Part shown: positions 1-8,617 of the stretch, piece after piece | Layout of the letters: every line of letters starts with the position of its first letter | Numbering within the stretch: position 1 is the stretch's first letter | Assembly: GCF_000499385.1 (NCBI RefSeq) | Contig: NW_013651809.1 | Coordinates: forward strand, 83,035-102,111 | DNA length: 19,077 nucleotides | Source of the DNA: Eimeria necatrix | Taxonomy: Eukaryota > Apicomplexa > Conoidasida > Eucoccidiorida > Eimeriidae | Direction: 5' to 3' | Notes under the pieces: generated by a model | The model's input: the letters and a program-made list of their open reading frames with translations, nothing else | What the model was told of the DNA's origin: nothing | The model's database searches: none | Translations under genes and position numbers: made by a program

Positions 1-245
1 TTCTTTTATCTTTTTTAAAATAAATCATTTTAAACTTTTTAATTTCTTTTCCACCTTCCTTTGATTTCCATTTGACTCTTCTTGTTTTTTATTTTCTTTT
101 TATTTTCTTCTATTTCTTTTCATTTTTTTTTATTTCTTTTTATTGTCTTCTTTTATCTTTTTATTTTCTTTTATTTCATTCTTATTTTTTATTTTCCGTT
201 TTTTTACTTTTTGATATTTCGCCTCTGCTGCTTATTCTTGCCTTC
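1..245. repeat. T-rich low-complexity tract
   Basis: Nearly pure pyrimidine/T-rich sequence on the plus strand built from TTTTATTTTC-like words. The open frames crossing it are Phe/Leu-rich and look like translated low complexity. No gene is supported here. Confidence 0.8.
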
Positions 246-254
246 ACTCTTCAG

Positions 255-500
255 GTGTACATACACCCCACGCCATAGTGCATTTAATTCGACTTTCGTG
301 CAGTGTACATACACTCCACGCAACAGCGCATTTAATTCAAGTTTAGTGCGGTGTACATACACCCCACTCAATAGAGTATTTAATTCAAGTTTAGTGCAGT
401 GTACATACACCCCAGAGAATTAATTCGGTGTAACTGCGGTGTACGTACACCTGAAGATGAGGCGGATTTGATTGAGGATTTAAATGAGGTGTACATACAC
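255..500. repeat. 48-bp tandem repeat carrying the GTGTACATACAC dyad, six copies
   Basis: The 12-mer GTGTACATACAC (once GTGTACGTACAC) starts at 255, 303, 351, 399, 439 and 489, so the first three steps are exactly 48 bp and the last two are 40 and 50 bp. Between the dyads of the first four copies lies a conserved TTTAATTCAAGTTTAGTGC-like spacer. Because 48 is a multiple of three, both strands stay open: the minus strand reads a 16-residue unit beginning GVYVH and the plus strand one beginning CTYTP. No splice or start evidence makes either one a gene. Confidence 0.85.
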
Positions 501-972
501 CTCGCGCAAATGCGTTTCATGTTTGGACATTTTGAGTTTAAAATTAAATTTATTTCATTTTATCTTTTGTGGAGTTATTTTTAAAATCGAATATTTGCCA
601 TTTTACATTGAATTGACTCATTTAAATTTAATAAATTGATTTTATTTTTTATTTATTTTTATTCATTTTCCACCAATTTTATTGACTTTTACCAAATGAC
701 TCATTTTATATATTTGAATTTATTTTCTGCTACTTTTTTATTTAACTTCAAATTAAATTAATCCACTCAAGATCAAATTAATTCATCTATTTTGAATTAA
801 ATTGATTTACTTTTAACTAAATTAATTCATTTATTTTGAATTAAATTGATTTATTTTTAATTAAATTAATTTTATTTATTTCCATAAAACCACAAAATGC
901 AAAACACAAAAGTTTACTTCCTTCTGCATGCTCAAAGGGCAGCGCCTCTTCTTCCTTTTCAACTCTTTGCTC
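501..972. other. AT-rich spacer without a gene
   Basis: AT-rich sequence with imperfect repeats of GAATTAAATTGATTTA around 775-880. A slightly more GC-rich stretch at 900-970 leads into the first telomere-like array. No coding or RNA gene is visible. Confidence 0.6.
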
Positions 973-1272
973 CAAACCCTAAACCCTAAACCCTAAACCC
1001 TAAACCCTAAGTCATTTAGGGTTAAGGGAGTTGTCTATGCACCACAAAAATGTTGCCTATTTGTTATATTAACCTGCGTCTTCACATCTGCCATTCATGC
1101 CCAGAAACCCTAAACCCTAAACCCTAAACCCTAAACCCTAAACCCTAAATTTTAGACTGTAAACCCTAGGTTTGCTGCGTGGCCGGGAGGAAGCAAACCC
1201 TTGGCCTGTGGGGGGAGCAGCAGCAGTACCCCTAGTGCCTTTAGGGTTTAGGGTTTAGGGTTTAGGGTTTAG
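973..1272. repeat. Interstitial telomere-like arrays, opposite orientations
   Basis: AAACCCT runs at 973-1010 and 1105-1148 are followed by a TTTAGGG run at 1239-1272, so the block is bounded by inverted telomere-like repeats. The sequence between them has no recognisable gene. Confidence 0.9.
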
Positions 1273-1330
1273 CTGCAGCGATAAAAGCATTAAGAGCGGA
1301 ATGTTAAAGGCCCCCTCTGCCCGCCGCTAG

Positions 1331-1344
1331 GGTGTACGTACACC
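1331..1344. other. Perfect palindrome GGTGTACGTACACC
   Basis: Isolated perfect 14-bp dyad, the same element as in the 255-500 array, lying 20 bp before the GCTAGC array. Function unknown here. Confidence 0.7.
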
Positions 1345-1366
1345 CCAGCCTTCCTTGTCCCCGCGA

Positions 1367-1962
1367 GCTAGCTAGCCATCAGCTAGCTAGCCACTAGCTA
1401 GCCACAGTCGCAGCTAGCTAGCTAAAAGCTAGCCAGCCAGTAGCTAGCTAGCCACCAGGTAGCTAGCTACTGGCTAGCCCCGTTTACTGCTAGCTAGCTA
1501 AGCACAGCGAGCTAGCTGCTGGCTAGCTGCTGGCTAGCTGCTGGCTAGCTGTCAGCTAGCTGTCAGCTAGCTGCTGGCTGGCTGCTGGCTAGCTGCCAGC
1601 TTGCTGCTGGCTAGCTCCCGTCCCGCTGCTGGCCTGCTGCTCGTTAGCTGGCTGCCAGCTAGCCCCTAGCTAGCTGCTGGCTAGCTAGCTGCTGGCCAGC
1701 TAGATGGCAGCTAGCTAGCTCTGGCTAGCTAGCTGCTGGCCAGCTACCTGGCGGCTAGCCAGCTTGTGGCTAGCTAGCTGTGGCTAGCTAGCCATGGCTA
1801 GCTAGCTGCGGCTAGCTAGCTGCTGGCTAGCTGTGGCTAGCTAGCTGCTGGCTAGCTGTGGTTAGCTAGCTGCTGGCTAGCTGCGGCTAGCTAGCTGCTG
1901 GCTAGCTGTGGCTAGCTAGCTGTGGCTAGCTAGCTGTGGCTAGCTAGCTGTGGCTAGCTCAG
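1367..1962. repeat. GCTAGC-type tetranucleotide array
   Basis: About 600 bp of (GCTA)n with CTGCTGGCTAGCTG and GGCTAGCTAGCTGT variants. The unit TAGC/GCTA is its own reverse complement, so the array is self-complementary throughout and could fold into hairpins. A second array of the same unit fills intron 3 of the 14-3-3-like gene. Confidence 0.9.
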
Positions 1963-2159
1963 CGGAGCAAGTCGTACGAGAATCCCGGGACCTTGAAGGC
2001 AATGAGCAGCAGCAGCAGCAAATGGAAAAGGCCGGGACAAAGACACAAAAAGGCCAGCAGCAAATAATGAAAAGAAACAAAAAGTCCTTCGGAGACAAAA
2101 GCTGCCACTCCGCTGCACAAGAAACTCAAGCCAGCCACTGTCAAGGTCACCGCCTGCAT

Positions 2160-2190
<31 letters not shown>

Positions 2191-2400
2191 ACTGCAGCAG
2201 CAGCAGCAGCAGCAAGTGGATGCAGCAGCAGCAGCAGCAAGTAAGTGCAGCAGCAGCAGCAAGTTGGTGCAGTTGCAGCAGCAAGTAGATGCAGCAGCTG
2301 CAGCAGCAGCAAGTAGATGCAGCAGCAGCAGCAAGTAGATGCGGCTGCTGCTGCAGCAAATTGCTGCAGCAGCAGCTGCAAATAGCTGCAGCAGCAAACT
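1963..2400. other. Coding-like island, strand unresolved, ending in CAG runs
   Basis: Directly after the GCTAGC array comes a splice-acceptor-like CTCAG, then about 190 bp of non-repetitive sequence and CAG/GCA runs. The plus strand is open in one frame (1950-2288), rich in Glu, Gln and Lys. The minus strand is also open in two hydrophobic frames. Codon use does not clearly favour either strand and no family is recognised. It may be an exon of an undefined gene or an intron island. Confidence 0.35.
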
Positions 2401-2478
2401 GCTGCTGGCTTTCTTAGCACTCTGTTTAACCCTTCACTGTGCATGCACTTTCAGGGCTTCCCGTAAGCAGAGCAGTCT

Positions 2479-2527
2479 AAACCCTAAACCCTAAACCCTA
2501 AACCCTAAACCCTAAACCCTAAACCCT
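2479..2527. repeat. Telomere-like array (AAACCCT)7
   Basis: Seven perfect AAACCCT units, followed by degenerate CCCTAGACCCC-type units to about 2553. Confidence 0.9.
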
Positions 2528-2582
2528 TAGCCCTAGACCCCAATCCCTGAACCCTGCACCACTGTATTCTGTCACAGTAACC

Positions 2583-2632
2583 GAGCAGCAGCAGCAGCAG
2601 CTGCTGCTGCTGCTGCAGCAGCAGCAGCAGGG
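2583..2632. repeat. CAG-CTG-CAG inverted trinucleotide run
   Basis: A CAG run switches to CTG and back to CAG, which makes a self-complementary block. The same layout recurs at 5570-5612 and 6254-6305. Confidence 0.8.
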
Positions 2633-2639
2633 GCAAACA

Positions 2640-2939
2640 TACAAAATAAATGCAGCAGAAGAAAAATTAATTCAAAATGGCATTTTATTTATTTATTTAT
2701 TTAAAAGGAATTGTTAAAAGATGCACCTTTTAATTAAATAAATTTATTGTAATATAAATAAAATTAAAAAAAATAAAATGAAAAAAAGAACCCCAAAAGG
2801 ACGTGAGGTGTACGTACACCGCAAGACACCAGAGAAGAAAAGCCTTTTCAAATCTGTGATGAAATTTAAAACATTTTTTTTATTTTCTTTTTAAATAAAT
2901 AATTGAAATTAAATCAGATTTAATTGTTTTTAAAGGACT
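2640..2939. other. AT-rich spacer containing one GGTGTACGTACACC dyad
   Basis: AT-rich DNA with short TTTA/ATTT repeats. The perfect palindrome lies at 2807-2820. No gene is seen. Confidence 0.55.
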
Positions 2940-3092
2940 GCGCGGATCCGCTTCGCAGCAGCAGCAACAGCAGGAAGAAAAGGAGACACCGCAGCAGCAG
3001 CAGCAGCAGCTGCTGCAGCAGCAGCAGCAACTGCAGCAGCAGCAGCAGCGACAGCTACAGCAGCAGAAGCAGCAGCAGAAGCTCACCAGCAG

Positions 3093-3307
3093 CAAAGGAT
3101 ACAGCGGCAGCTGCTCCTGCTGCAGCGGCGGCGGCTGCTGCAGCAGCAGCCGCTCGAAGCTGCTGCAGGGCCTTATGTCATCATCTCCATCTGCTCCGAG
3201 GTCTGCTGCTGCTGCTGCTGCTGCTGCTGCTTCCGATTCTTCTCCTTCTAAGCTCCCCGTGGCCTCTTTATCCCCAGCAAACTCGCTCTCGCTGCTGCTG
3301 CTGCTGC

Positions 3308-3349
<42 letters not shown>

Positions 3350-3431
3350 GCCGCGACGCCTCCGCACGCTCACGGGCTGGCCTGCTGCCAGCGCGACGGC
3401 GCAGCGACCCTTTCTCCTGCAGCGGCATCCT

Positions 3432-3483
<52 letters not shown>

Positions 3484-3684
3484 TGCAGCCGACTTTGGGG
3501 GGCAGTAGGGGGGTGAGATGGAAGAGTCCGGGTCAGTTTGGCAGCAGCAGGTGTCTTGTTGCTGCAGCAGCTGCAGCAGGTGCAGCGGCTGCTGCGGCTG
3601 CCGCCGAAGCCAACAGCAGCAGCAGCTGCTGCAGCAGCAGAGTCTCGCAGCAGCAGCAGCAGCAGCAAGGCCCTGGCGGGAGAA
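3093..3684 (-). CDS. Candidate Ser/Ala/Gln-rich exon(s), unknown protein
   Basis: Not recognised. On the minus strand a good acceptor (ACTTTGCAG) ends at 3685, a CTG-run acceptor CTGCAG ends at 3417, and GTGAGC donors lie near 3373 and 3092. Between them one frame reads Ser runs, then SESEFAGDKEATGSLEGEES, an Ala run and DLGADGDDDI. This acidic, varied segment looks coding. The plus strand is also open (a Ser/Pro-rich segment followed by Leu runs) and exon boundaries inside the block cannot be fixed. It may continue the gene suggested by the candidate exons at 3776-3869 and 4194-4278. Homopolymeric amino-acid runs in exons are common in Eimeria, so runs alone neither prove nor exclude coding. 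Confidence 0.3.
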
Positions 3685-3775
3685 CTGCAAAGTGTTAAGA
3701 CAAGCCAGATATCCAAAAGCTTTTAATTGGACTTTTAAATTAATTTAATTTTGAATTTGAAGAAAAAGAATTTAC

Positions 3776-3869
3776 TTTCTGTCCGATCCGCCACTGGACC
3801 AGGTGTACATACACCCCGTGCATGCAGCGCGGAGCGCCTGCAGCCGCCGCCGGCGACTTCGAATTTGAA
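3776..3869 (-). CDS. Candidate internal exon, unknown protein
   Basis: On the minus strand GCTGCTGCAG precedes 3869 and a GTAAAT donor follows 3776. In the phase left by the candidate exon at 4194-4278 it reads 31 codons without a stop, including CMHGVYVHLVQWRIGQK. The GVYVH part is the translated palindrome at 3802-3815. It could instead stop at a GTATGT donor inside that palindrome. No family is recognised. Confidence 0.35.
3802..3815. other. GGTGTACATACACC dyad
   Basis: Near-perfect palindrome (central mismatch). Read on the minus strand it contains GTATGT, a usable 5' splice-site sequence, inside a candidate exon. Confidence 0.6.
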
Positions 3870-3917
3870 CTGCAGCAGCAAAAAAGAAATAAATTAATTA
3901 TTTTATTTATTAAAAAG

Positions 3918-3950
<33 letters not shown>

Positions 3951-3984
3951 ATTCAAAAAAGAATTCAAAAAAAAAGACAAGTCC

Positions 3985-4066
3985 GGCGGTGTGTCCGAGT
4001 GGTTAAGGAGGTAGACTAGAAATCTACTGGGCTCTGCCCGCGCAGGTTCGAATCCTGCCGCCGTCG
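3985..4066 (+). tRNA. tRNA-Ser(AGA), copy 1
   Basis: 82-nt tRNA with no intron. Acceptor stem GGCGGTG pairs with CGCCGTC (two G-U pairs), discriminator G. The anticodon stem GTAGA/TCTAC closes the loop CTAGAAA, giving anticodon AGA, which reads UCU and, as inosine, UCC and UCA. The long variable arm TGGGCTCTGCCCGC is diagnostic of a class II serine tRNA. The T arm GCAGG-TTCGAAT-CCTGC carries the Pol III B box. A TTTT terminator follows at 4067-4070. Identical to the four other copies in the window and facing copy 2 across about 430 bp. Confidence 0.97.
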
Positions 4067-4193
4067 TTTTATTTCATTTCTTTTTTATTTTCTTTTATTT
4101 CTTTTTTATTTTCTTTTTTTTCTTTTTTATTTCTTTTTTTTCTTTTTTATTTTCCATTTTTATTTCTTTTCATCTTTTGAACTTCCAATTTAC

Positions 4194-4278
4194 TTCTTTT
4201 GCATGCAAAGCCCCTCTTTGAAGCCGCGCAGCAGCTGTGGGGCCCGCAGCAGCTGCTGCGGCGCTGCCGACAGCCTGC
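4194..4278 (-). CDS. Candidate internal exon, unknown protein
   Basis: On the minus strand a long CTG run ends in CTGCAG at 4279, exactly the acceptor type used by the PI-PLC and 14-3-3-like genes, and a GTAAAT donor follows 4194. The 27 codons between them (2-nt overhang at each end) read an amphipathic stretch including RAPQLLRGFKEGLCMQK with GC-rich third positions. It lies between two oppositely oriented tRNA-Ser genes, so tRNA copy 1 would sit in the next intron on the other strand. No family is recognised. Confidence 0.4.
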
Positions 4279-4280
4279 CT

Positions 4281-4283
<3 letters not shown>

Positions 4284-4327
<44 letters not shown>

Positions 4328-4331
4328 TGCA
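4284..4331. repeat. CAG run
   Basis: About 15 perfect CAG triplets. On the minus strand this is the CTG run directly before the acceptor of the candidate exon at 4194-4278. Confidence 0.85.
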
Positions 4332-4397
4332 GCAGCGTGTAGTAGGGCTGATTTAGCGGTTTGAAAAGGTGGGAATTGACTTTGTTGGGGTTTATTT

Positions 4398-4491
4398 GTA
4401 AGTAATGAAGTGAATACTTCAAAAACCCTTTTTTAGGGTTTGGTTTTGTAAGTAGTGAAGTAAATAATTCAAAAACCCTTTTTTAGGGTTT
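4398..4491. repeat. 50-bp direct duplication with AAACCCT/AGGGTTT hairpins
   Basis: GTAAGTAATGAAGTGAATAC (4398) recurs with small changes at 4448. Each copy ends in AAACCCT-TTTTT-AGGGTTT, a perfect 7-bp stem of two opposed telomere-like units around a T5 loop (4423-4441 and 4473-4491). The second hairpin abuts the 3' end of tRNA copy 2. Read in that tRNA's direction it supplies a T5 run that could end Pol III transcription. Confidence 0.8.
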
Positions 4492-4492
4492 T

Positions 4493-4574
4493 CGACGGCG
4501 GCAGGATTCGAACCTGCGCGGGCAGAGCCCAGTAGATTTCTAGTCTACCTCCTTAACCACTCGGACACACCGCC
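4493..4574 (-). tRNA. tRNA-Ser(AGA), copy 2
   Basis: Base-for-base identical to copy 1, opposite strand. Same AGA anticodon, long variable arm, and A and B boxes. Its 3' flank is the telomere-like hairpin at 4473-4491. Confidence 0.97.
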
Positions 4575-4740
4575 ACAAGAGTTTTTATTTTTTATTTTTT
4601 AAATTCTTTTTTATTTTGAATTAAAAGAAATATAATTGTTTAATTCTTTTTATTTGGAATTAAAAAGAAATAGTTCGAATTCAAAACACTTTTAGTTGGT
4701 TTCCAGCTTTTTCGCGAGGAGTTCACGAGAAAATCGATGG

Positions 4741-5056
4741 GTTTAGGGTTTAGGGTTTAGGGTTTAGGGTTTAGGGTTTAGGGTTTGGGGTTTAGCGACT
4801 TGTAGTTTGCTTCCAGTTTTTACAGGAGATACGAATGAGGTCGCTACCGGGTCTCAGTAGGGTTTAGGGTTTAGGGTTTAGGGTTTAGGTCTTGGGGCTT
4901 AGGGTTTAGGGTTTGGTTTAGGGTTTGGGGTTTAGGGTTTAAGGGATGGATCATTTGTTGGGGCAACCACGATTTAGGGTTTAAGCTCTGAGCATGAGGT
5001 GTCTGCTGTGGCTGGTTTTTTAGGGTTTAGGGTTTAGGGTTTAGGGTTTAGGGTTC
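4741..5056. repeat. Telomere-like TTTAGGG arrays, three blocks
   Basis: Blocks at 4741-4793, 4859-4945 (with TTTGGGG/CTTGGGG variants) and 5021-5056, all in TTTAGGG orientation, separated by about 65-75 bp of non-repeat DNA. No gene is recognised in the separators. Confidence 0.9.
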
Positions 5057-5151
5057 TTCCTGGCTTGTTTTTTAGTGGAAGTAAAGAAGAAACGTATGTA
5101 CACCCGAAAACACTAAGCTCCTTTTTTGCTGCTCTTAAAATTTCATTGTGC

Positions 5152-5355
5152 TGCTGCAGCAGCAGCAGCAGCAGCAGCAAGCAGCTGCAATAGTTGGTGC
5201 TGCAGCAGCAGCAGCAGCTGTTGCTGCTGCCGCTGCGGCTGTTGCTGTGGCTGCAGCTGCTGCTGTGGCTGCAGCTGTAGCTGCTGCAGCTGCAGCGTCA
5301 GCTGCAGCCGCCGCCAGCTGCAGCTCATCCTGCTGGCTGCTGCTGCTGCTGCCGG

Positions 5356-5388
<33 letters not shown>

Positions 5389-5421
5389 TGCTGTTGCTTC
5401 TGCTGCTGCTGCTGCTGCTGT

Positions 5422-5457
<36 letters not shown>

Positions 5458-5460
5458 TGC
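5152..5460. repeat. Compound CAG/GCTGCTGCN run
   Basis: About 300 bp of CAG, GCTGCAGCTG and CTG triplets with TTCTGC interruptions every 18-30 bp. Both strands are open (Ala/Val on plus, Ser/Arg and Ala on minus). With no splice-bounded non-repeat coding, I treat it as repeat DNA. Confidence 0.75.
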
Positions 5461-5511
5461 AGGGTTTAGCTGTGCATTTCTCTTTCATTTTTTAAAATCT
5501 TTTTCCAAAAA

Positions 5512-5537
5512 CGACGGCGGCAGGATTCGAACCTGCG
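5512..5537 (-). pseudogene. tRNA-Ser 3' fragment
   Basis: The last 26 nt of the tRNA-Ser(AGA) (discriminator, acceptor 3' strand, T arm with B box) identical to the full genes, then the match stops. The flank TCTTTTTCCAAAA is shared with copy 3, so the fragment was duplicated together with its 3' flank. It cannot make a tRNA but keeps a B box. Confidence 0.9.
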
Positions 5538-5765
5538 GCTTTCCTTCAGTTTACTTAATCTCTCGCTGCAGCAGCAGCAGCAGCTGCTGCTGCTGCTGCT
5601 GCAGCAGCAGCAAAATGACTTCAAAATGAATTCTTTTAATTCTTTTTCCAAAAGCGACGGCGGCAGGATTCGAACCTGCGCGGGCAGAGCCCAGTAGATT
5701 TCTAGTCTACCTCCTTAACCACTCGGACACACCGCCAGGCCCAAGCGAGGGTTTAGGGTTTAGGG
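5533..5765. repeat. Left arm of inverted duplication containing tRNA-Ser copy 3
   Basis: In order: GGCTTTCCTTCAGTTTACTT, a CAG/CTG/CAG block, AAAATGACTTCAAAATGAA, tRNA copy 3, then CAGGCCCAAGCGAGGGTTT. The reverse complement of the same series forms 6103-6337. Confidence 0.9.
5655..5736 (-). tRNA. tRNA-Ser(AGA), copy 3
   Basis: Identical 82-nt tRNA-Ser(AGA). A TTTT terminator follows in its own direction (plus-strand CCAAAAG at 5649). Divergent from copy 4, with telomere-like arrays between them. Confidence 0.97.
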
Positions 5766-6117
5766 TTTAGGGTTTAGGGTTTAGGGTTTGGGAGTTGCGG
5801 CGCTCTGAAGCTGAAACAAGTTGTTTATTTATTTATTTTTTTAATTTGTTTCTTTTTTGATTTTACTTCGCAATTAAATGCTGCTAATTGGGCTGCAGGT
5901 GCTTGTTGAGTTTTGTTCAGGTGTATGTACACCGCGTCATTGCAGCGGGAAGACCAACCACTTAAACCCTAAACCCTAAACCCTAAACCCTAAACCCTAA
6001 GCGCTAAACCCTCCACCTGAAGACAACTCGAAAATCGGCGTTCAGAGGCGCTCTCAAGCCCAAACCCCAAACCCCAAGCCCTAAACCCTAAACCCTAAAC
6101 CCTAAACCCTAAACCCT
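5751..6117. repeat. Opposed telomere-like arrays between divergent tRNA genes
   Basis: TTTAGGG units at 5751-5790, AAACCCT units at 5964-6000 and 6077-6117. Between them is an AT-rich stretch and a GGTGTATGTACACC dyad (5920-5933). No gene is supported. Confidence 0.9.
5920..5933. other. GGTGTATGTACACC dyad
   Basis: Preceded by TTTTGTTCAG, so on the plus strand it has the look of a pyrimidine-AG acceptor running into the dyad. No gene could be tied to it. Confidence 0.55.
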
Positions 6118-6337
6118 CGCTTGGGCCTGGCGGTGTGTCCGAGTGGTTAAGGAGGTAGACTAGAAATCTACTGGGCTCTGCCCGCGCAGGTTCGAATCCT
6201 GCCGCCGTCGCTTTTGGAGAAAGAATTAAAAGATTTCATTTTGAAGTCATTTTGCTGCTGCTGCAGCAGCAGCAGCAGCAGCAGCTGCTGCTGCTGCTGC
6301 TGCAGCGAGGGATTAAGTAAACTGAAGAAAAGCCTTT
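6103..6337. repeat. Right arm of inverted duplication containing tRNA-Ser copy 4
   Basis: Reverse complement of 5533-5765 with a handful of substitutions and a different number of CAG/CTG triplets. Confidence 0.9.
6129..6210 (+). tRNA. tRNA-Ser(AGA), copy 4
   Basis: Identical 82-nt tRNA-Ser(AGA) followed by C-TTTT. It is preceded by the CGCTTGGGCCT flank that mirrors copy 3. Confidence 0.97.
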
Positions 6338-6417
6338 TTAGTCTTTTGTACTTCGTCAATTAAATCCTTTAGAGGAGGAATTCCGCTTTTCCTAGTGTGG
6401 CCCTAGGCTGCTCACTG

Positions 6418-7137
6418 GCTAGGGTTTAGGGTTTAGGGTTTAGGGTTTAGGGTTTAGGGTTTAGGGGTTTATTTTGAGACCAGTTCGCAAGCGGTTTCGG
6501 GGTGTGCGGACACCTGCTGACTGCGCTTCCTTGCCTTTTATTCTTTCGTAGCACAAACCCTAAACCCTAAACCCTAAACCCTAAACCCTCAGTAAACCCT
6601 CACAGATAAACTGCCACAGTCCAGCACCGGCTGCATGCAGCAGCAGCTCTCTGCAGACCTCAATTTTAAACCCTAAATTAAAAAATAAATATTAGCCTTC
6701 GAGCCTAAACCCTAAACCCTAAACCCTAAACCCTCAATCGTCCTTTTTGAGATTTCACTTGAAACGCCGGACCCAATGCAAGCTTGGGTCTAAACCCTAA
6801 ACCCTAGGCCTCGTAAACCCTAAAAGCTGAACTGTGTAAACCCTAAACCCTTAACCCTGTAAACCCTAAACCCTACACCCTTCAAACCCCAAATCCTAAA
6901 CTCTACACTCTAAAGCCTAAATCCTAAACCCGAAACCCTAGAGTCTTCTAAGGCGCCCTGTGAAAACCCTAAACCCTAAACCCTAAACCCTAAACCCTAA
7001 ACCTTTACCGTAAGCCAACAGCGTGCAAAGTGTCGAGTATGGCACGAGATCCTACGTCAAACCCTAAACTCCAAACCCTAAACCCCAAACCCCAAACCCT
7101 AAACCCTAAACCCTAAACCCTAAACCCTAAACCCTCG
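6418..7137. repeat. Telomere-like mosaic, perfect and degenerate units
   Basis: TTTAGGG array at 6420-6466, then AAACCCT blocks at 6555-6590, 6706-6735, 6790-6930 (heavily degenerate), 6964-7003 and 7057-7137. Gaps of 40-110 bp hold short islands. A dyad variant GGTGTGCGGACACC lies at 6501-6514. A minus-strand island at about 7008-7050 (GACGTAG before, GTAAAG after) is open but too short to call. Confidence 0.85.
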
Positions 7138-7151
7138 TTTCAAGCGGGCCT

Positions 7152-7233
7152 GGCGGTGTGTCCGAGTGGTTAAGGAGGTAGACTAGAAATCTACTGGGCT
7201 CTGCCCGCGCAGGTTCGAATCCTGCCGCCGTCG
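7152..7233 (+). tRNA. tRNA-Ser(AGA), copy 5
   Basis: Identical 82-nt tRNA-Ser(AGA). The 5' flank CAAGCGGGCCT resembles that of copy 4, and C-TTTT follows. It is the fifth full gene within 3.3 kb. Confidence 0.97.
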
Positions 7234-7239
7234 CTTTTG

Positions 7240-7345
7240 ACTTTTTGAATTTAATTTTAATTATTTAAATTAAATAAATTTAAATTTAAAATAAATTTAA
7301 ATTTAAAATAATTAAAAATTAAATTAATTTCAATTAAATCTTAAT
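7240..7345. other. AT-only spacer
   Basis: Almost pure A/T with TTTAAATTTAAA words after tRNA copy 5. No gene is seen. Confidence 0.6.
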
Positions 7346-7429
7346 TGCTCTTTTAAATCAATTGCGCTGTTGGAATTTGCTGAGAGGCTGCTTTCTGCAG
7401 TGTGCCCACGCACCCGCTACTTGCTTCCA

Positions 7430-8268
7430 AACCCTAAACCCTAAACCCTAAACCCTAAACCCTAAACCCTAACGGACAAAGGGGGATGCCTAGCAGTCAC
7501 TCTCTGCTTTCCTGTAAGGGACGGACGCGATATTGGGGTTTAGGGTTTTTCACTCTAGGGTTTAGGGTTTTCAAAACTAAACCCTAAACCCTAAACCCTC
7601 TAACCACGTGGCCTGAGCTCAAAACTCCTGAATAGCCCGAAGGTGTGAGTCCTAGGGTTTGAAGCACACTGCTGCACAAATTAGGGTTTAGGGTTTAGGG
7701 TTTAGGGTTTGGGGTTTGCTTCTAAGAACGCAAGAAAAAAGCATCAAGAAACGAAGTGATTAGGGTTTAAGATTCGAAGTTCAGCCGCAGAAGCGCAGCA
7801 GCAGAAAGCTAAACCCTAAACCCTAAACCCTAAACCCTAAACCCTAAACCCTGAATTTGGAGCAACATAAGGGTTCCGGGTTACCAGCCGCAGGCGTGGA
7901 GAGGGCCCACGAAGGGTTTAGGGTTTCTCGAGGGTTTAGGGTTTTGCAAGGGTTTAGGGTTTCTTCGAACCCACGAGCATCCGCAACAGAAAAAAAGGGT
8001 TTAGGGTTTACCTTGGCGGCACCTGGCGCTCGCCGGTGCGGGTCCCCGGGCCCACGGCCTAAACCTAGGGTTTAGGGTTTAGGGTTTAGGGTTTAGGGTT
8101 TAGGGTTTGTGGGTAAGAACGCGTCGGCGAGTTGCGTACTGGAGAAAGCTGCTGGAGAGGAATGGCCCTTGGCGATTCGTTTGCTGCCCCTTCGGCCTCG
8201 AGGGCCTACGGCCTAGGGCCTAGGGCCTAGGGTTTAGGGTTTAGGGTTTAGGGTTTAGGGTTTAGGGG
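7430..8268. repeat. Telomere-like arrays that flip orientation repeatedly
   Basis: AAACCCT at 7430-7472, TTTAGGG at 7536-7566, AAACCCT at 7578-7600, TTTAGGG at 7681-7716, AAACCCT at 7809-7854, TTTAGGG at 7913-8010, 8065-8108 and 8226-8268. The last block starts at the stop codon of the 14-3-3-like gene. The islands between them (for example 8110-8210) are open on both strands, so no exon is called. Confidence 0.85.
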
Positions 8269-8419
8269 GAAATGAGGACGCGTTTGGAGTCGCTGGCCCA
8301 GGAGTTGATGAGGCGCAGCAAATTGCGCAGACTCGGAACTGCTGCTTTGAATTCTTTTTCGCCCAAGTCCTCAAGTGCTGCAGCAGCTTCTTTGAAAGCT
8401 TCTCGGGCTTGCTGCAGCG

Positions 8420-8455
<36 letters not shown>

Positions 8456-8562
8456 CCGTTTGCTGCTGCAGCAAACTGCTGTAGCTTGCTGCTGCTTCCA
8501 GCCGCAGCGCGTGGTACACCGGCAAACGCTCTGCCAACAGCAAACAACAATAAATAAACAAA

Positions 8563-8617
<55 letters not shown>

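Noticed and set aside
82..423. Phe/Leu-rich ORF running into the 48-bp repeat
   Set aside because: Low-complexity T-rich translation without coding features.
255..500. CRISPR-like array of dyads with regular spacing
   Set aside because: Spacers are themselves repeats, the DNA is eukaryotic, and no cas-like gene is present.
1959..2444. Membrane-protein-like hydrophobic ORF on minus
   Set aside because: The hydrophobicity is what the antisense of Lys/Glu/Gln-rich sequence gives. No start, splice or family support on either strand.
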